NCBI RefSeq assembly: GCF_014649715.1 | Contig: NZ_BMTO01000021.1 | Location: 77,078-114,874, forward strand | Direction: 5' to 3' | Origin: Streptomyces lateritius | GTDB taxonomy: Bacteria > Actinomycetota > Actinomycetes > Streptomycetales > Streptomycetaceae | Length of the DNA stretch: 37,797 nt | Shown here: in pieces, positions 29,001 through 36,929 of the stretch | Numbering within the stretch: position 1 is the stretch's first letter | Layout: every line of letters begins with the position of its first letter | Position numbers and translations under genes: made by a program | The notes under the pieces: generated by a model | Told to the model about the DNA's origin: nothing | Databases searched by the model: none | Seen by the model: the letters and a program-made list of their open reading frames with translations, nothing else

Positions 29001-32000
29001 CGTCTGGATACGGCCGTCGGTCCCGTAGTGGCTGGTGCTGTGGCCCTTGTCCGGGTCGGTCGCCGCGGTCTGGCGTCCGCGCAGGTCGTAGCTGTAGGTC
29101 CAGGAGTTGCGGCCTGAGGCGTCGGTGAGCTTGGCGAGCCGGCCTGCTTCGTCGTAGGAGCTGACCGTCTTCTCGTACTGGGTGGGGGCGGCGCCGATGA
29201 GCGGGTTGCGGTCCTTGTACTGGCGTTGCTCGACAGTTCTGCCTCGGACGTCGGCGAGGGCCAGTGTGGCGGTACCACCGCTCGGCGGGACGCTGGCGCT
29301 CCAGTAGTCACCGTAGGTGTGGGTCGTGCGCCACTTCTCCACGTTCAAGGACAGCTGGATGCGTGCGGTGACACGGCCGCGGCCGTCGTACTCGTTCTGT
29401 ATGGCCTGCGGAATCTGGTTGGGCGGGACGACCAGTATCGCGTTCGAGACCGCGCTGCTGTTGTAGAAAGGCGCGTTCGTGAGGTGGGCGCGCCCGTGGT
29501 TGTCGTAGAAGGTGTCGCTGACGAGTCGGCCGGTGGTGCCGGTGGCGTCGCTCTGGGTCTGGCGGGCGCGCAGGAGCGAGTCGTAGAAGGTGGTGCTGGT
29601 GCCCCAGGTGCCATTCTCAAAAAGCTTCTTGGAGACGACAGAGGAGGGGACGGTGCTGGAGAGGTTGTAGGTGAAGGTGGCGTTGGGCTGCGTGCTGGTG
29701 GCGCGGCCTGCGGACCAGCCCTTGGTCAGGCGGCCGAGCGCGTCGTACTCGCTGGTGACGGTTCGGTTGTTGGCGTCCGTGGACGTCAAGGCCAGGCTGC
29801 GCATGCCGTCGAGGCTGGTGCGGGTGGCGTGACCCTTGGGGTTGGTGGTGGTGATGAGGGTGGGCTGGGCCCCGGCGGTGGGGGTGTAGGCGGTGGTGGT
29901 GGTCTGCCCGTCCTGGCCCTTGGCGGTGAGCGCGCGGCCGTACTGGTCGTAGGTGGACTCGGCGATCGTGTCCCAGACGACGGTGCCGTCCTGGCCGATG
30001 CTCGAGGCCTGCTCGGTTTTGGTGACGACGGCCTTGCCTGAAGCCGGGGGGGCTCTCAGGGCCTGGTTGTCGTAATAGGTGCGGATTCTGCTGGTGATGT
30101 TGTCGGTGAGGGTCGCGCAGCGGCTCTGGCTGGTGGTCGTCACTTCACTGGGGTAGGCGATGAGCCAGTTGGTGGTGTCGGGAGTGACGTAGTCGGTGCA
30201 GGTGCTGCGTGCCTCGACGGTGCCGGCGCCGTCGTCGCTCTCGCTCAGGAGCAGGCCGTAGGTGGGGTCGTAGGCCCGGGTGGTCGTGAGGGTGCGCCAG
30301 GTGGTTCCGTCGTCGAGGAGGGTGCTTGCCCTTTCCGTGACGGTGCCAGCGAGGTAGGCAGTCTTGGCGGGCAGGGTGGGTGCGGGATCGTTCGGCTTGT
30401 CGGGGTCGGTGATGCCCTTCACGGCCTGGGTGGCGGTGGCGGCGGATTCCCAGGGGGTGTAGGTGGTCCTGGTGACAATCTTGCCGCTGGTGCCGTCCTT
30501 ATCATAGGTGGCGCTCGTGGCGGTGCGGCCGGCGAAGTCTTCCCGGTCGGTGATGCCGTTGATCGTAGGAACCGTGCGCGCGGCGCCGCTGGCGAGAGTG
30601 TCGCCGTCCATGCCGAGGAAGAACGTCTTCTCGCTCTTCACCCGGCTGGTGGCGCCGGTGTAGGTGCGGACGGTGCTGTAGCCGCGGAAGACGTTCCAGG
30701 AGCGGTGCTTGTCCAGGGTGAACTCGCCCGTGTCTCGGCGCCAGTGCGGGCCACCCGCGTACTCATAGGCGGTGGTCTTCGACTGCGAGCCGCTGCCGCC
30801 GGTGGTGTCGTTCTCGTCGATCCTGGTGACGAGGTACTTGTGGAACCAGTCCTTGACCGGATCGACCGCACCGTCCGGAGTCCACCAGGCTGGGTAGCAC
30901 CGCTTGGCGTTGGTGTCCGCCGCCGTCGGCAGGCTGGTCGGAGTGCACTCGACGGGGCTATAGGTGACGACGGTCTGGCCGCCGGTCTCGTTGGTGACAG
31001 CCGTGATGCGCTTGCGGTTCAGCGCAGGCCGGCCCTCGGCCGCGTCGACCCGGTTCGCCTTCAGTTCACCGCCGAACACGGTCTTCGGCAAGGTGATGTC
31101 AGCGAGAGCACCGGCCTTGGCGGTGCGCTGCACGGAGTCCAGCCACAGTGACGGCGTGGAGGTGTCCCCGGTGGCGGGGAAAGACTGCTCCAGCGTCCAG
31201 GTGTCGACCGGCTGCAGAGTGCTGCCGACGAGGGAGAAGGTGTTGATGGTGCGCAGTCGCTGCTTGGACCAGAACGAGGGTGAGGCCTGAAGGCATTCGG
31301 TGCCTGCGGTGCAGTTCAGGTCGACCGGCGTGTCGGGCCAGCTGGTGGCGTGGGCCTCGTCGAAGGTGCAGTTCGACAGACAGCGGTCGCCAGTACCGAA
31401 GGTCACGCGGCCGGCCGGGTTCGTCGGGTACGGGGCGCCGGCGCGCAGGCCGTAGTCGATGCGGTTGAGGTAACCGCCGCGGGTATAGGCGGTGGGTGTG
31501 GCGGTCTTGCTGTTCTGCGCGTAGTAGCCCTGCTCCTTGCTGTAGTAGAGGGCCATGGCGTTGCCGTGCGGGTCGACGACGTAGTCGAGGTTCCAGCGCC
31601 AGCCCTGCTGCTCGGCAGAGGAGGTGTAGTCGCTTGCGTGGCCCTGCTCGCCGGCGTGGTTGCCGTAGACGGGGACGGTGAAGACGGAGTTGGTCTCTGC
31701 GCTCCAGCCGGGCAGGCGGTTCTTGCCGAACCAGTACTGGGTTCCGTCGAGCGTGGTCACCTTCCAGTACTCGTAGTCCTCGTCACCCGAGTTGTTGGGC
31801 TCGCTGTCGTAGACACGCTCGATGCGCGAGCCGTCGTCACCCTCGAGCTTCCACGTGCTCTTCGTCGCGTCCCAGACGAGCTCGTTGGACGAGCCGTTCA
31901 GCGAGAGAGTCGCGTTCTCCGACTTCCAGCACAGGTCGCCGGTCTTGGCAGTGTTGTTGCCACCCTGCTTGTCGTTCTCACACGACGCGTAGCGGCGCTC

Positions 32001-33044
32001 GACGAAGCCGGGCGAGTACTCCCACCCCTCACCGATCCACGAAGGCTGGTTGTTCGTCGACGAGGTGCGGCCGTCCACGGAAGAGGAGTTGTACGACAGG
32101 GACACCTTCGGCGCCAAGCCACCGGGGGCTGCTGGAACGTCGATCGGCACGCTCCAGCCGAATCCACCCGAGTTCCCGCCAGCCGACCAGGACCCGGACG
32201 GGGCGAGCGAGGTCGCCTTGAACGAGCCCTCACTGCCACTGGCACCGGCCGTCGCTGCCAGTACCGTGGCGCCGGCCGTGTTCATCGAAAGCGTGGACAG
32301 CGAGGAGGACGACTTCGCCGAGCCGTTGGCTGCCTGCGCCAGAGGGGCTGTGGGGCCCTTGGTCGTGACCGTGGCGCTGAGGGTGTGGTTCTTCGAGTTG
32401 TTCTCGGTCGCCAGCGGCGTCTGCTTGCGGCACTCCGGCTTGTCCGGGGTCGACAGCGCACATGCCGGAAGCGTCACCAGGCGCAGACGAGAGGACCAGC
32501 CGGCGCCGTACGCGCCGCGGATGGCCGAGTAGTCAACCTCGACCTCAACGGGGCCGGCACCAGCGGTGTCGGGCCGCAGCGACATGAGCAGGCCCTCGAC
32601 CCCCGCCTTCTGCGCGGCCGCACGGTCCTTGACCGCGAGCTCGACACTGCTGGGGCCGTTGGCGGTCTTCTTGGCGGGTGACGTGCCGGGGCTGAGCCGG
32701 ATCGGCAGCCCGCCAACTGTCGCGGTGTCCTGCGACCCGGCCTGGAGGGTGAGCGTCTGTGTGGCGGGGGTGGGCCAGGTGACTGGGGGCGGGGCCCATG
32801 AGTTGGGCGGTTTGGGTCTTTTCTTCAGGCCCTTGGGGAAGTAATCGGTTCCCTCGACCGATTCGGCCTTCGGTACGGGCGGAGGCCCTGGAGCCTCGGC
32901 TTGCGTGGCCCACGCGGGCGCGGAAAGCAGGGAAACACCAAGAGTTACGGAAAGGATTCCGACTATCCCTGTCCGTGTTTTCTCAACCGCTCGCCCTTGC
33001 GGGCGCCTGCAAAAAGGCATGGCAAAGCCACGGCCCAACAACAT
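26067..33044 (-). CDS. Secreted RHS-repeat polymorphic toxin with Hint and ART-HYD1-type C-terminus
   Basis: 2,325 residues from ATG 33044 (GGGG upstream; ATG 33020 is possible, and the longer open frame upstream is non-coding). A signal peptide lies near residues 20-47 (GIVGILSVTLGVSLLSAPAWA). Residues about 200-1880 are RHS/YD repeats forming the shell, ending with the RHS core signature (THIGAREYDPALGQFISVDP, then YGYAANSPITYADPTG). A glycine linker spans about 1934-1951. A Hint domain spans about 2060-2207, from NSFVPGTLVVAADGRTVPIE to YYVLAGETPVLVHN; the final His-Asn should allow cleavage after Asn. The tip, from LIHYTDEAGMNGIVGSKKL (about 2218) to the end, resembles Tox-ART-HYD1 domains: H in LIHYT, Y in GDGQYLSD, and the ADP-ribosyltransferase-like beta core. 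It probably modifies a target protein in competitors. The 1-base gap to the immunity gene indicates co-expression. Confidence 0.92.
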   Translation of the reverse strand: MLLGRGFAMPFCRRPQGRAVEKTRTGIVGILSVTLGVSLLSAPAWATQAEAPGPPPVPKAESVEGTDYFPKGLKKRPKPPNSWAPPPVTWPTPATQTLTLQAGSQDTATVGGLPIRLSPGTSPAKKTANGPSSVELAVKDRAAAQKAGVEGLLMSLRPDTAGAGPVEVEVDYSAIRGAYGAGWSSRLRLVTLPACALSTPDKPECRKQTPLATENNSKNHTLSATVTTKGPTAPLAQAANGSAKSSSSLSTLSMNTAGATVLAATAGASGSEGSFKATSLAPSGSWSAGGNSGGFGWSVPIDVPAAPGGLAPKVSLSYNSSSVDGRTSSTNNQPSWIGEGWEYSPGFVERRYASCENDKQGGNNTAKTGDLCWKSENATLSLNGSSNELVWDATKSTWKLEGDDGSRIERVYDSEPNNSGDEDYEYWKVTTLDGTQYWFGKNRLPGWSAETNSVFTVPVYGNHAGEQGHASDYTSSAEQQGWRWNLDYVVDPHGNAMALYYSKEQGYYAQNSKTATPTAYTRGGYLNRIDYGLRAGAPYPTNPAGRVTFGTGDRCLSNCTFDEAHATSWPDTPVDLNCTAGTECLQASPSFWSKQRLRTINTFSLVGSTLQPVDTWTLEQSFPATGDTSTPSLWLDSVQRTAKAGALADITLPKTVFGGELKANRVDAAEGRPALNRKRITAVTNETGGQTVVTYSPVECTPTSLPTAADTNAKRCYPAWWTPDGAVDPVKDWFHKYLVTRIDENDTTGGSGSQSKTTAYEYAGGPHWRRDTGEFTLDKHRSWNVFRGYSTVRTYTGATSRVKSEKTFFLGMDGDTLASGAARTVPTINGITDREDFAGRTATSATYDKDGTSGKIVTRTTYTPWESAATATQAVKGITDPDKPNDPAPTLPAKTAYLAGTVTERASTLLDDGTTWRTLTTTRAYDPTYGLLLSESDDGAGTVEARSTCTDYVTPDTTNWLIAYPSEVTTTSQSRCATLTDNITSRIRTYYDNQALRAPPASGKAVVTKTEQASSIGQDGTVVWDTIAESTYDQYGRALTAKGQDGQTTTTAYTPTAGAQPTLITTTNPKGHATRTSLDGMRSLALTSTDANNRTVTSEYDALGRLTKGWSAGRATSTQPNATFTYNLSSTVPSSVVSKKLFENGTWGTSTTFYDSLLRARQTQSDATGTTGRLVSDTFYDNHGRAHLTNAPFYNSSAVSNAILVVPPNQIPQAIQNEYDGRGRVTARIQLSLNVEKWRTTHTYGDYWSASVPPSGGTATLALADVRGRTVEQRQYKDRNPLIGAAPTQYEKTVSSYDEAGRLAKLTDASGRNSWTYSYDLRGRQTAATDPDKGHSTSHYGTDGRIQTVTDARGTLATTYDELGRKSSLRTGSTTGPKLAEWTYDSATNGLGLPATSTRYDSSITANAAYTTKVNGYDTAGNPTGTTVTVPSVTGEEKLAGTYTVATTATPVSSLPKTAAYSTTNTNATTALPAETVTSSYGAQDLLGIVEGALSTSAHAYLRGASYTPWGELAQAQLGNIGKIVTQTLTYETSTRRLLTSKTDREATSPATPSNITYAYDPAGNITGIRDAQDDGTKLDHQCFSYDWARRLTEAWTSGDACATKPVNGTGTPNLGSTDPYWTSWTFTDTGQRKTETLHKAGPITADTTRTYTYPTTTGADQAHAVRSVTATGGATGTDTYAYDATGNLTKKTPANAGPVQDLTWNEEGKLKTSTISGATTSFLYDAGNSRIIKREPAATTLYLPGGQELVLAKSTNTLAGTRYYAVPGGSAVRTSSDGKVRLLIADHHNTNTLSFSSTTLAFNRRKSLPYGGQRGAAPFFWPGQKGFVGGDIDTTTGYTHIGAREYDPALGQFISVDPLLETDKPQTLNGYGYAANSPITYADPTGMCLDAGNGRCETDTAFQPNGQIKNDGGTEPKEKKNNAGGGGTGGGSTGGGGGGGGGGGGGGGGGGWLSDFGNALWDEGVKFTTSIKETVTTELTNIRDCVTLNGTCQEAGSDLWNRINPGSLIASSAEGVVGRVSEIAGDLSNGRSAQGSAKIVFDVALAVVAKKTFKGKSKCDSGNSFVPGTLVVAADGRTVPIEDLVVGDKVLATDPETGETVEKEITDTIVGSGEKNLVQITIGPDGAEGKSQASLTATHAHPFWVPSLRKWVNATDLTPGQWLRTSAGTHVQVTAVKRWTQQKTVHNLTVADIHTYYVLAGETPVLVHNSGGCPPETLIHYTDEAGMNGIVGSKKLNASTKEARPKDARYGDGQYLSDITPGTKTCGQLSRCFLGHPFSGRRFTNYVEIDVRGLNVVKGRDNVYVIPNQGPLDLNGRIIGHGAN
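27190..27242 (-). repeat. Hexanucleotide microsatellite encoding polyglycine
   Basis: About nine uninterrupted copies of CCACCG (GGTGGC on the coding strand) encode the Gly linker between the RHS core and the Hint domain. Being a six-base unit, copy-number change would keep the frame. Confidence 0.9.
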
Positions 33045-33438
33045 GGAAATCCCCGCCCCGGTAAATGCATCAAAGTCAGATGATCGATGCATCCAACCCC
33101 GGCACACGCCGATTTGGCAACCAAAAATGTGAAGACAGGTTCCGGATCTGTCAGTTGTGGGGCCGCAATCCCGAACGGTCCCCTGCAGAGCTGACCAACT
33201 GTCCAACCAGGCACTTTGCGATCGAACAAGGGACAAATACCGCAACTTGCTGAACGCATAGTAACCGGACTCCATAATTCCGCTTGTGCATGTCGAGCCT
33301 GCCTCAGCGAAACGCAGCAGAGGACTACCTGACATACCGACACGACCGCCGTCGGGATAGAGTCCGCCCCCAGGAGAGACAAGAATTGTTTTCTTGATGT
33401 AAAGAGAGCCGTGCCCTCCGGAAAGGCATTCCAGGAAC
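33045..33438. other. Divergent intergenic region of the toxin locus
   Basis: 394 bases between the RHS toxin gene (minus) and the FG-GAP gene (plus). Noticeably richer in A and T than the rest of the window, with several A- or T-rich runs. It should contain both promoters, but no -10/-35 pair or palindrome is clear enough to call. I see no gene in it, although frames are open by chance. Confidence 0.6.
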
Positions 33439-36400
33439 ATGAGAACCACCAGATCCAGACGCGGGCGCAGATCGCTCGCTCTGGCGATAGCCGCCTCGAT
33501 GGCTCTGCCCGTCTCAGCGGCTGTGGCCCTGCCCGAGACCGCTACCGCCGCCCCCGCCGTCACGGCCGGAAGCGACGCCCAGGAGCCGGCAGCCCGGTTT
33601 GAGAAGGCGGCCTTCGCGGAGGCCGCTCGGACTGGGCGGCGCGTGGAGATCATCGACCGCCGTGAGGAGACCTCCGAGTTCTTCGCCAACCCCGACGGCT
33701 CGACCACCCGCCGCTCCTACGCCACCGCGAAGTGGACGCGATTTGAGGGCAGGTGGCGCCAGACCGATCCGACCCTCATCAAGAGCACCGACGGATCGCT
33801 CACGCCGGCCGCCCCGGCGTTCTCCATCGCCTTCTCCGGCGGCGGCACCCAGCCGCTAGCCACGATGGTCAAGAAGGGCAAGAAGCTCGCCCTGACCTGG
33901 CCCACCGCTCTGCCCGAGCCGGTCCTGGACGGCGACACAGCGACCTACCCCTCAGTCCTCCCTGGTGTGGACCTGAAACTGACCGCAGAGATCGACGGCT
34001 TCGCCCAGCACCTGGTCGTCAACACTCCCGAGGCCGCCGCCAACCCGGCGCTGCGCAGCATCAAGCTCGGCGTCCAGACCGACGGCGTCAGCCTCACCGA
34101 GACCGCCGACAACAAGCTCCTGGCCAAGGACGAAGCGGGCGAGATCGTCTTCAGCGCCCCCGGCCCCAAGATGTGGGAGCAGCCCGCGGTCGCACCCGAG
34201 GAGGAGCAAGGGGGCGCCGGAACCCAGCTGACCGGGATGTCTGCGATGTCCGCCGACTCGGTCTCGGAATCCGAGGCGCCCGACAGCGCCCCGGTCGCCG
34301 CAGACGTGACCGGCAGCACGCTGACGCTCACCCCCGACGCGGGGCTCCTCGCTTCTGCAGACCAGTTCCCGCTGGTCATCGACCCCATCTTCAGCGGTGG
34401 TTACCGGGAGAAGTGGGCGGTGGTGTACTCGGCGACGCCGAGCGCCTCCTACCCCAACGGATCGGGCTGGAACTCCTCCACCCCCGCGGATGAACCGCGC
34501 GTCGGGTTCAACGGTGCCGGCAACACCCGCTCGTTCTTCGCCATGAACACAAGCGGCCTGCACGGCGCCACGATCAACAGCGCCACCTTCGCCGTGATCC
34601 AGACCCACACCTGGTCGTGTACCGCCAGCACGGCGGGCCCCACGGAGCTGTGGTCCGCGAAGGACATCACCACCACCCCGACCTGGAGCACCCAGGGCAG
34701 CTACTGGGGCAGCAAGCTCGACGACGGCTCCTTCGCCGGCGGCAACGACGAGTTCTGCCCCGGAGACCTCGGGCACGACTTCACCAGCACCGCGCTGACG
34801 AATTACGTGCAGCAAGCAGCCAACGGCGGCTGGGACCCGCTCGTCTTCGGTCTGCGCGTCCCCGACAGCTACCTCGGCAACGTCAACAGCTTCAAGCGAT
34901 TCCGCAACAACCCCGTCCTCGAGGTGAACTACAACTTCAAGCCCACCGTCAACAGCCACGCCGCCTACGAAGGCTCCTGGATTGAATCCGGTGACGGCAA
35001 CAAGCCGGTCCCCTGCGCTTCGGCCATCGGCAACAGCGGCATCGCCCTGACCGCGAAGGTCAGCGACCGCGACGGCGGGAAGGTGACCGCCATCTTCCAC
35101 ATCAAGAACTCCAGCGGCGCACAGGTCACCTTCGCACCGAACGCTAACTGGAAATCGGTCAACAGCGGCCAGTGGGCATCTGTCACGATGCCGGCGAAGA
35201 ACCTCGTCAACGGCACCTACACCTGGACCGTCTACGCCGAGGACAAGGAAGGGCCCGCCAGCGCGCCCACCGCCGCCTGCTCCTTCACCGTCGACCGTAT
35301 CGGCCCGAACCAGGCTGTGACCGTCCGAGAGCTCGACGGCAGTGCCGCCGACGAAGACGGCACGACGACGAACCCCGACAACAGCCCGCGGCCGGCTGAC
35401 AAGTTCCCGGCCCGCAAGCCGATCACACTCCGCTTCACCAACACGGTGGCCGACGTAACCGGCTACTGCTGGCGCATGGACCACTACGTGTCCGTCGACG
35501 GCGCCCGCTGCGCCCACGGAACCTGGGTCAACGCAGGCACGGACGCCAGCAACACGGCAACCGTCACCGTGACCCCCTCCGGGTACCCCTCCAGCACTCT
35601 CTATGTCCTCGCCTACGACGCCGCCGGAAATCACTCCCCGCTCGACGGCGGAGTCGACGCGGTGCGGCTTTCCACGATCATGTCCGAGTTCGTCTACGAG
35701 CCCGGCACCACCCCGCTCACTGAGGGCGCCTCTCACGACCGCCGCGGTGACCTGGACGGCGACGGCTACGCCGATTTCGTCGCCACCGACCCCAACGGAA
35801 AGCTGCTGTTCTACGCAGGCAACGGAACCCTCAGCTCCATGGCGGCAGCCCGGAACATCGGTACCGGGGGATGGGGCGGGGCGCTGATCGCCCACCGCGG
35901 CGACCTGCAGAGCATGGCCGGCGCCACGGCCGCGGCGGACGGCTACGAAGACTTCCTCGTACGCCTGTCCGACAAGAAGCTCTACCTCTACCCCGGCAAC
36001 GGTCTCGGCTCACCCTGGGTCTACTCCCGCCAGGAGCTCATCCATCCTTCGCAGAGCGACTGGGGCGGCCTGCGGCAGATGGTGATGCCCGGCAACATCG
36101 ACGGGAAGCCCGGCAACGACCTCATCACGGTCGAATGCGTCTGGGACAGCGCCGAAACCCCGAACTGCGTCAACGGCGCGCTGCTGCTCTACAGCGGCAA
36201 CACCGTCGCAGGCGGCGGCCAGGACCAAACCCATCCGTTCAATGCCGAACCGACCACGCTCGGCACGAACGGATGGAGGGACTTCACCAACCTCGCCATG
36301 GACGACCTGACCGGCGACGGCATCGGTGACCTCGTGGGCCGCAACCCCGCCGACGGCAAGCTCTACCTCTACCCCGGCAAAATCACCGGCACATGCCCCG

Positions 36401-36786
36401 ACACCTGCACCTACTCTCTCGGCGCCCGCTCCGAATACGGCAGCGGCGGCTGGAACCAGCGGCCCTACCTCACCTCCCCCGGCAACATCCAGGGCACCAT
36501 CAAGAACGCCTACGTCGAGGACTACGAGGAAGACACAGGCGAGACCACCACATATAACTTCAAGCAGTTCGAGCCCACGACTGGTGAAGAGTACGGCGAC
36601 TTCTGGGCCACCACCCCCGCCGACTCCAGCACACCCGTGTCCTACGTGGACGAAGCGGGCAACTGGACCAGCACGCTCTGCCCCACCGGCTGCCTCCTCG
36701 CCTACCCCGGCGGCCCCACCACCGGCCGGCCTCCCCACCTCGCGGGAACCTCTGGCTGGGCCACGGCCATCACTGGTATCTACTAG
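33439..36786 (+). CDS. Large secreted FG-GAP/VCBS-type repeat protein
   Basis: 1,115 residues, ATG 33439 with AGGAAC upstream. The signal peptide is about 37 residues (RRSLALAIAASMALPVSAAV). Residues 60-310 are a domain often found in Streptomyces next to RHS proteins (WTRFEGRWRQTDPTL, then PVLDGDTATYPSVLPGVDLK). Residues 340-540 resemble a DNRLRE-type carbohydrate-binding sandwich (SFFAMNTSGLHGATINSATF). About 550-750 are Ig-like. About 765-1110 are FG-GAP propeller repeats with calcium loops (DLDGDGYADFVATDPNGKLL, DDLTGDGIGDLVGRNPADGK). Divergent from the toxin gene, so it may be a surface adhesin or delivery partner; that link is inferred. Confidence 0.88.
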   Translation: MRTTRSRRGRRSLALAIAASMALPVSAAVALPETATAAPAVTAGSDAQEPAARFEKAAFAEAARTGRRVEIIDRREETSEFFANPDGSTTRRSYATAKWTRFEGRWRQTDPTLIKSTDGSLTPAAPAFSIAFSGGGTQPLATMVKKGKKLALTWPTALPEPVLDGDTATYPSVLPGVDLKLTAEIDGFAQHLVVNTPEAAANPALRSIKLGVQTDGVSLTETADNKLLAKDEAGEIVFSAPGPKMWEQPAVAPEEEQGGAGTQLTGMSAMSADSVSESEAPDSAPVAADVTGSTLTLTPDAGLLASADQFPLVIDPIFSGGYREKWAVVYSATPSASYPNGSGWNSSTPADEPRVGFNGAGNTRSFFAMNTSGLHGATINSATFAVIQTHTWSCTASTAGPTELWSAKDITTTPTWSTQGSYWGSKLDDGSFAGGNDEFCPGDLGHDFTSTALTNYVQQAANGGWDPLVFGLRVPDSYLGNVNSFKRFRNNPVLEVNYNFKPTVNSHAAYEGSWIESGDGNKPVPCASAIGNSGIALTAKVSDRDGGKVTAIFHIKNSSGAQVTFAPNANWKSVNSGQWASVTMPAKNLVNGTYTWTVYAEDKEGPASAPTAACSFTVDRIGPNQAVTVRELDGSAADEDGTTTNPDNSPRPADKFPARKPITLRFTNTVADVTGYCWRMDHYVSVDGARCAHGTWVNAGTDASNTATVTVTPSGYPSSTLYVLAYDAAGNHSPLDGGVDAVRLSTIMSEFVYEPGTTPLTEGASHDRRGDLDGDGYADFVATDPNGKLLFYAGNGTLSSMAAARNIGTGGWGGALIAHRGDLQSMAGATAAADGYEDFLVRLSDKKLYLYPGNGLGSPWVYSRQELIHPSQSDWGGLRQMVMPGNIDGKPGNDLITVECVWDSAETPNCVNGALLLYSGNTVAGGGQDQTHPFNAEPTTLGTNGWRDFTNLAMDDLTGDGIGDLVGRNPADGKLYLYPGKITGTCPDTCTYSLGARSEYGSGGWNQRPYLTSPGNIQGTIKNAYVEDYEEDTGETTTYNFKQFEPTTGEEYGDFWATTPADSSTPVSYVDEAGNWTSTLCPTGCLLAYPGGPTTGRPPHLAGTSGWATAITGIY

Positions 36787-36811
36787 CTCCAGCCCCTCTG
36801 GCGCATCCAGC

Positions 36812-36844
36812 GGGCGGGCCGCCCTCCGAGAGGGCGGCCCGCCC
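36812..36844 (+). terminator. 15-bp stem terminator
   Basis: GGGCGGGCCGCCCTC at 36812-36826 pairs exactly with 36830-36844 around a CGA loop. It lies 25 bases after the FG-GAP gene. Confidence 0.85.
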
Positions 36845-36929
36845 CTGCCCACCGCCCCTACCCCCGGCGGCAGGCGCCGTTCCAAGTTCGACGACCGCAT
36901 CAAGCAGACCGCAGCCCGTGAAGGATTCC

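Noticed and set aside
26067..33707. RHS toxin starting as far upstream as 33707
   Set aside because: The frame is open, but the extra ~220 residues are low-quality, antisense to the FG-GAP gene and upstream of a clear signal peptide. ATG 33044 is the better start.
33952..35895. 647-codon minus-strand ORF opposite the FG-GAP gene
   Set aside because: Val/Gly-rich shadow of a well-supported secreted protein on the plus strand.
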